Part shown: one piece after another, positions 60,918-64,000 of the stretch
Numbering within the stretch: the first letter of the stretch is position 1
Layout: the number at the start of each line of letters is the position of its first letter
NCBI RefSeq assembly: GCF_003576645.1
Contig: NC_044918.1
Span: forward strand, 20,646,843-20,710,842
Source: Ipomoea triloba
Taxonomy: Eukaryota > Streptophyta > Magnoliopsida > Solanales > Convolvulaceae
Length of the DNA stretch: 64,000 nt
Reading direction: 5' to 3'
Position numbers and translations under genes: made by a program
Notes under the pieces: model-generated
Told to the model about the DNA's origin: nothing
The model's database searches: none
Seen by the model: the letters and a program-made list of their open reading frames with translations, nothing else

Positions 60918-61656
60918 CAGTTTGCATGTGGTAGGGTTTCTCAGGTGCGGTTGTGCATTGAGAGGAGAGTCATTGATCTTACCAAAATCAACGTCCAGGA
61001 TTAACAACTTAAAAAAAATGCGGTGGTAATTTGGTCATTTTTCATATGGATGGGTCAAACTTAAGGTGCGTAGGGTTTATGTTTAAGGTGCGTAGATCTT
61101 GTGCTTAAGGTGCGTCGTGTTCCTTCTTTAGGTGCGTGGGTTCTGTGCTTAAGGTCCGTGCAGTTGAGAACTTAAGGTGCATATTTTTTTTGAAACTTAA
61201 GGATCGTTGTTTTACTTCTTAAAGTGCGTGGTTTGCCTTCTTATTAGGGTGTGTGGTTTGTGTGCTTAAGGTGCGTCAGTTGTGAAAATTTAAGTGCGTC
61301 GGTCTAAAGTTTTAGGTGCGTTGTTTTTACTTCTTAAGGTGCGTGGTTTGGCTTCTTAAGGTGCGTGATTTGTATGCTTAAGGTGCGTCATTTGTTGAAG
61401 GAAAAGTGAAAGAAAGTAACACCAGAAAGAGTTCAAGATTGAGTATAAAATTGACTACCGAATTGAGTATAGAATTGAGTGAATGATTGAGTACAAAATT
61501 GCGTATAGCTATGTTTGAATATTACTTGTTATACGCGCACGTTTTTTTTTTTTTTTTAAATTTTCAATGATTTGAGTCATTGATCTGGATTTGATCAACG
61601 GCTCAAATCTAATCGCACATTCGCACCGGAGCAAGTTACCGCACTAGAACTCATCC

Positions 61657-61733
<77 letters not shown>
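60868..61733. mobile_element. Repeat element lying between two (AT)n tracts
   Basis: (AT)n at 60868-60914 and from 61661 to the gap enclose about 745 bases. Its edges are weakly inverted (CTCAGGTGCGGTTGTGC near 60939; complement of the right side CTCCGGTGCGAATGTGCG near 61625). From about 61060 to 61393 a CTTAAGGTGCGT core is repeated about thirteen times at irregular 18-35 base spacing. No coding region. Confidence 0.6.
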
Positions 61734-61971
61734 NNNNNNNNNNNNNNNNNNNNNNNNNNNNNNNNNNNNNNNNNNNNNNNNNNNNNNNNNNNNNNNNNNN
61801 NNNNNNNNNNNNNNNNNNNNNNNNNNNNNNNNNNNNNNNNNNNNNNNNNNNNNNNNNNNNNNNNNNNNNNNNNNNNNNNNNNNNNNNNNNNNNNNNNNNN
61901 NNNNNNNNNNNNNNNNNNNNNNNNNNNNNNNNNNNNNNNNNNNNNNNNNNNNNNNNNNNNNNNNNNNNNNN
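61734..61971. other. Assembly gap (N run)
   Basis: 238 unknown bases with (AT)n on both sides (to 61733 and from 61972 to 62043), so the gap is probably microsatellite at least in part. Confidence 1.
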
Positions 61972-62043
<72 letters not shown>

Positions 62044-62047
<4 letters not shown>

Positions 62048-62828
62048 TCTTCATTCTTTGCTTACGGTCCTTTAAGTGTTTTTAATCCTTAGGTTGCTCC
62101 CTTACTAAGATCCACAATATAAGGTGGACTACGACCAATCATATAATATGCCGACAATTTCATGTGAAGCAATGATCGCACTGTAATTTAGTGGATTGCA
62201 TAACAAATTAACAAATTAAAGTTTGTTTCACTAGATTAAAGTGTCAAACATTAACATACCAATCAAATTTTCGTATGTTAATAATAATAACAATAACTTA
62301 TTATTTAAATGAAAGAATTTAATAATATAAAAATTCTTATTTGGTAGTTGACTTACCTATTTGAACGGAAGTTTAGAATTTTGTTTAGACTGAATTTTCT
62401 TATAGGGATTTGGATTGTTAATTATGTGCATAAATTTAAGGTATTGGCTCAAATAAATTGGTGTAATATAAGTTGCATAAATATGATATTGAAAATTTTG
62501 AATCCATGTGCATAGCGTAACATGCATGAGAGAGTTGTCGAATGAGGCTCGACCAAAATTTGGACTAATTTCATTACTCTGACCAATATTTTATGTTTGA
62601 CAAAATTCAAATTTTAACCTAGTTCTGGCAAGTTCAAATAGTAACTGAACAAACTCAAAGGGTAACTCAAGTGACAAAAAAGGTTCTTTGTGGGAAGTAT
62701 TTTGAGATAACCTAAGTTTGATTCTCACAAGTGACAATTCTTCTTAATTGGGTCAGCTCCTGCTCCTCTCAGAGCGAACGGAAATTAGTCGGATGGACCG
62801 TTAGACGGACGAAAAAGACATAGTCACG
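62044..62828. other. Intergenic, SINE-like fragment only
   Basis: GGGTAACTCAAGTGAC at 62660 and TAAGTTTGATTCTCACAAGT at 62710 look like a diverged relative of the SINE at 3047-3162. No gene. Confidence 0.4.
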
Positions 62829-63026
62829 GATAGAGCTGTCAAAACGGGTTCATTTGAAAATAGTCCGGCCTGGCCCGACTGATTTTCCACGGGTTGGGAT
62901 TTCCCAACTCAATCCGTGTTGGATGAGCTAGTTTATTTTTTAAAATTATATTGTTATTCCCCAACACAGCCCGTCTAAAATATGGGTTAAACTGATCCAA
63001 CCCAACTAGTTTTGACAACCCTACCT
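62829..63026. mobile_element. hAT-like MITE (TGTCAAAAC family)
   Basis: Left end TAGAGCTGTCAAAACGGGTT; complement of the right end TAGGGTTGTCAAAACTAG. The flanks GTCACGGA and CCTACGGA share five of eight bases. Related to the insert at 1436-1645. Confidence 0.6.
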
Positions 63027-63148
63027 ACGGATGGAGAAAGACCCTACCCATTTGATACTTAAATACTAAGAGAGAGGGAGAAAGAGCTTGAGTAGAGAAT
63101 TCATTTTTAGCAGAATGCGTGTTTTCATTGACTTCATTTTTTATTAAT

Positions 63149-63648
63149 AATTCCAGCAATGGTCCTCCGACTATGTTGATTTTCCAAAATTAGTCCCCGA
63201 CTTTTAATTTTGACAATTTAGGTCCCTTGACTTTCTAATTCTTTCCAATGTTGGTCCTTTCGTCAAATTTTGGTTAAATTGAGGTCAAATGAAGGGGTAA
63301 AATTGTCCATTCACATGTTTAGTGTATTATTACTCGTATTTCTCCTGTCATATACGCTGTATATATGAATATAATCTCAGTCGAAATCTCAATCGAAGCC
63401 ATATAATCTCAATCGATGTCTCTTCGACTGATATTATATTAATATATATAGCATATAGAACATAAGAAATACAAGTATACAAGTGAACAAACAATTTTAC
63501 CCCTTCATTTGACCTCAATTTAACCAAAATTTGACGAAAGGACCAACATTGGAAAGAATTTGAAAGTCAGGGGACCTAAATTGTCAAAATTAAAAGTTGG
63601 GGACTAATTTTGGAAAATCAACATAGTCGGAGGACCATTACTGGAATT
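63149..63648. mobile_element. Large foldback MITE with arms of about 165 bp
   Basis: AATTCCAGCAATGGTCCTCC and onward is repeated in reverse complement at 63600-63648 with few changes. Pairing continues inward to TTTACCCCTTCATTTGACC near 63490. The loop holds an AT-rich core. No coding region. Confidence 0.85.
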
Positions 63649-64000
63649 AACTCATAGTCAAAACATTGAAAATTTCATAAAATAACTTTCAAAAATCATT
63701 TTTTAATTTTGAAGCATACCAGAATTAAATTAGATTGTATTGTTTAATAATAAATGACGTCCTTTTCAAAAAAAAAAATTGACGTTGAACAATCCTTTGA
63801 GATGGAGGAAGTTTATTTTTTAACAGTACCTAACTGTTTTCTTTAGGTCCATTATTACAGAGTGTTTTTTAAAGAAATGAATTCAAATCAGATAATCGCG
63901 GGTGACGTTTTCGGCAATTTTTTACAATAACCTATTGAAAATCTAATTGTACTTTTTAAAAGTTGAAGACCTAATTGGTGTTTGGCGTAAAGTGTAGGCT
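63649..64000. other. Window end, no gene
   Basis: 63765-63830 is the reverse complement of the CNL-flank phrase at 54590-54650 (AACAATCCTTTGAGATGG), so the duplicated CNL flank may continue beyond the window. Confidence 0.5.

Noticed and set aside
61070..61390. CRISPR-like spaced repeat
   Set aside because: The repeat is about 12 bases, degenerate and irregularly spaced, in a plant genome. Not a CRISPR array.

Overview
The window is nuclear DNA from a flowering plant. The evidence is split genes with GT-AG introns, AT-rich intergenic DNA full of MITEs and tRNA-derived SINEs, plant class V (GH18) chitinases and R1/Rx-like CC-NB-LRR (CNL) resistance genes. An asterid of the Solanales/Convolvulaceae type is my best guess, from the style of the CNL genes; the sequence does not prove it. 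Two runs of N (38588-38961 and 61734-61971) sit at (AT)n tracts.

Left part (1-22.8 kb): three class V chitinase genes, one on + (499-2473) and two on - (6520-8777 and 21237-22742). Each reconstructs as three exons with a signal peptide and the complete DGxDxDWE active site. The two minus-strand genes are close paralogs; the plus-strand gene has its first intron at a different place. Between the second and third chitinase lies a complete 7.7 kb CACTA-type DNA transposon (10045-17777, TTT target-site duplication). It encodes a multi-exon protein joining a transposase-associated domain, a Tnp1-like domain and a Ulp1/C48 protease domain. It also carries a broken, apparently intronless copy of an IQD (calmodulin-binding) gene on the opposite strand.

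Middle part (22.8-39 kb): mostly repeats. These are foldback and Tourist-like MITEs, SINE copies, a decayed tandem array at 31.4-32.75 kb, and one small gene for a secreted cysteine-rich peptide (33479-33745, minus).

Right part (39-60.2 kb): a cluster of four related CNL genes, one on + (39134-41994) and three on - (44584-47247, 50572-53224, 57.3-60159). Only the last looks structurally ordinary. The first carries a 35-residue hydrophobic insertion made by two compensating insertions. The second lacks 24 residues of the ARC2 region. The third is a pseudogene, from a 56-bp frameshifting deletion in NB-ARC. Shared blocks upstream of the genes show that whole gene-plus-promoter units were duplicated. 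The intergenic DNA here holds nested insertions, including a MITE with four successive perfect hairpins and a LINE RNase H fragment with a 20-bp target duplication.

Functionally the window is a plant defence neighbourhood: apoplastic chitin-degrading enzymes next to an evolving intracellular immune-receptor cluster, both being rearranged by transposons. I found no tRNA or rRNA gene and no prokaryotic-type feature.
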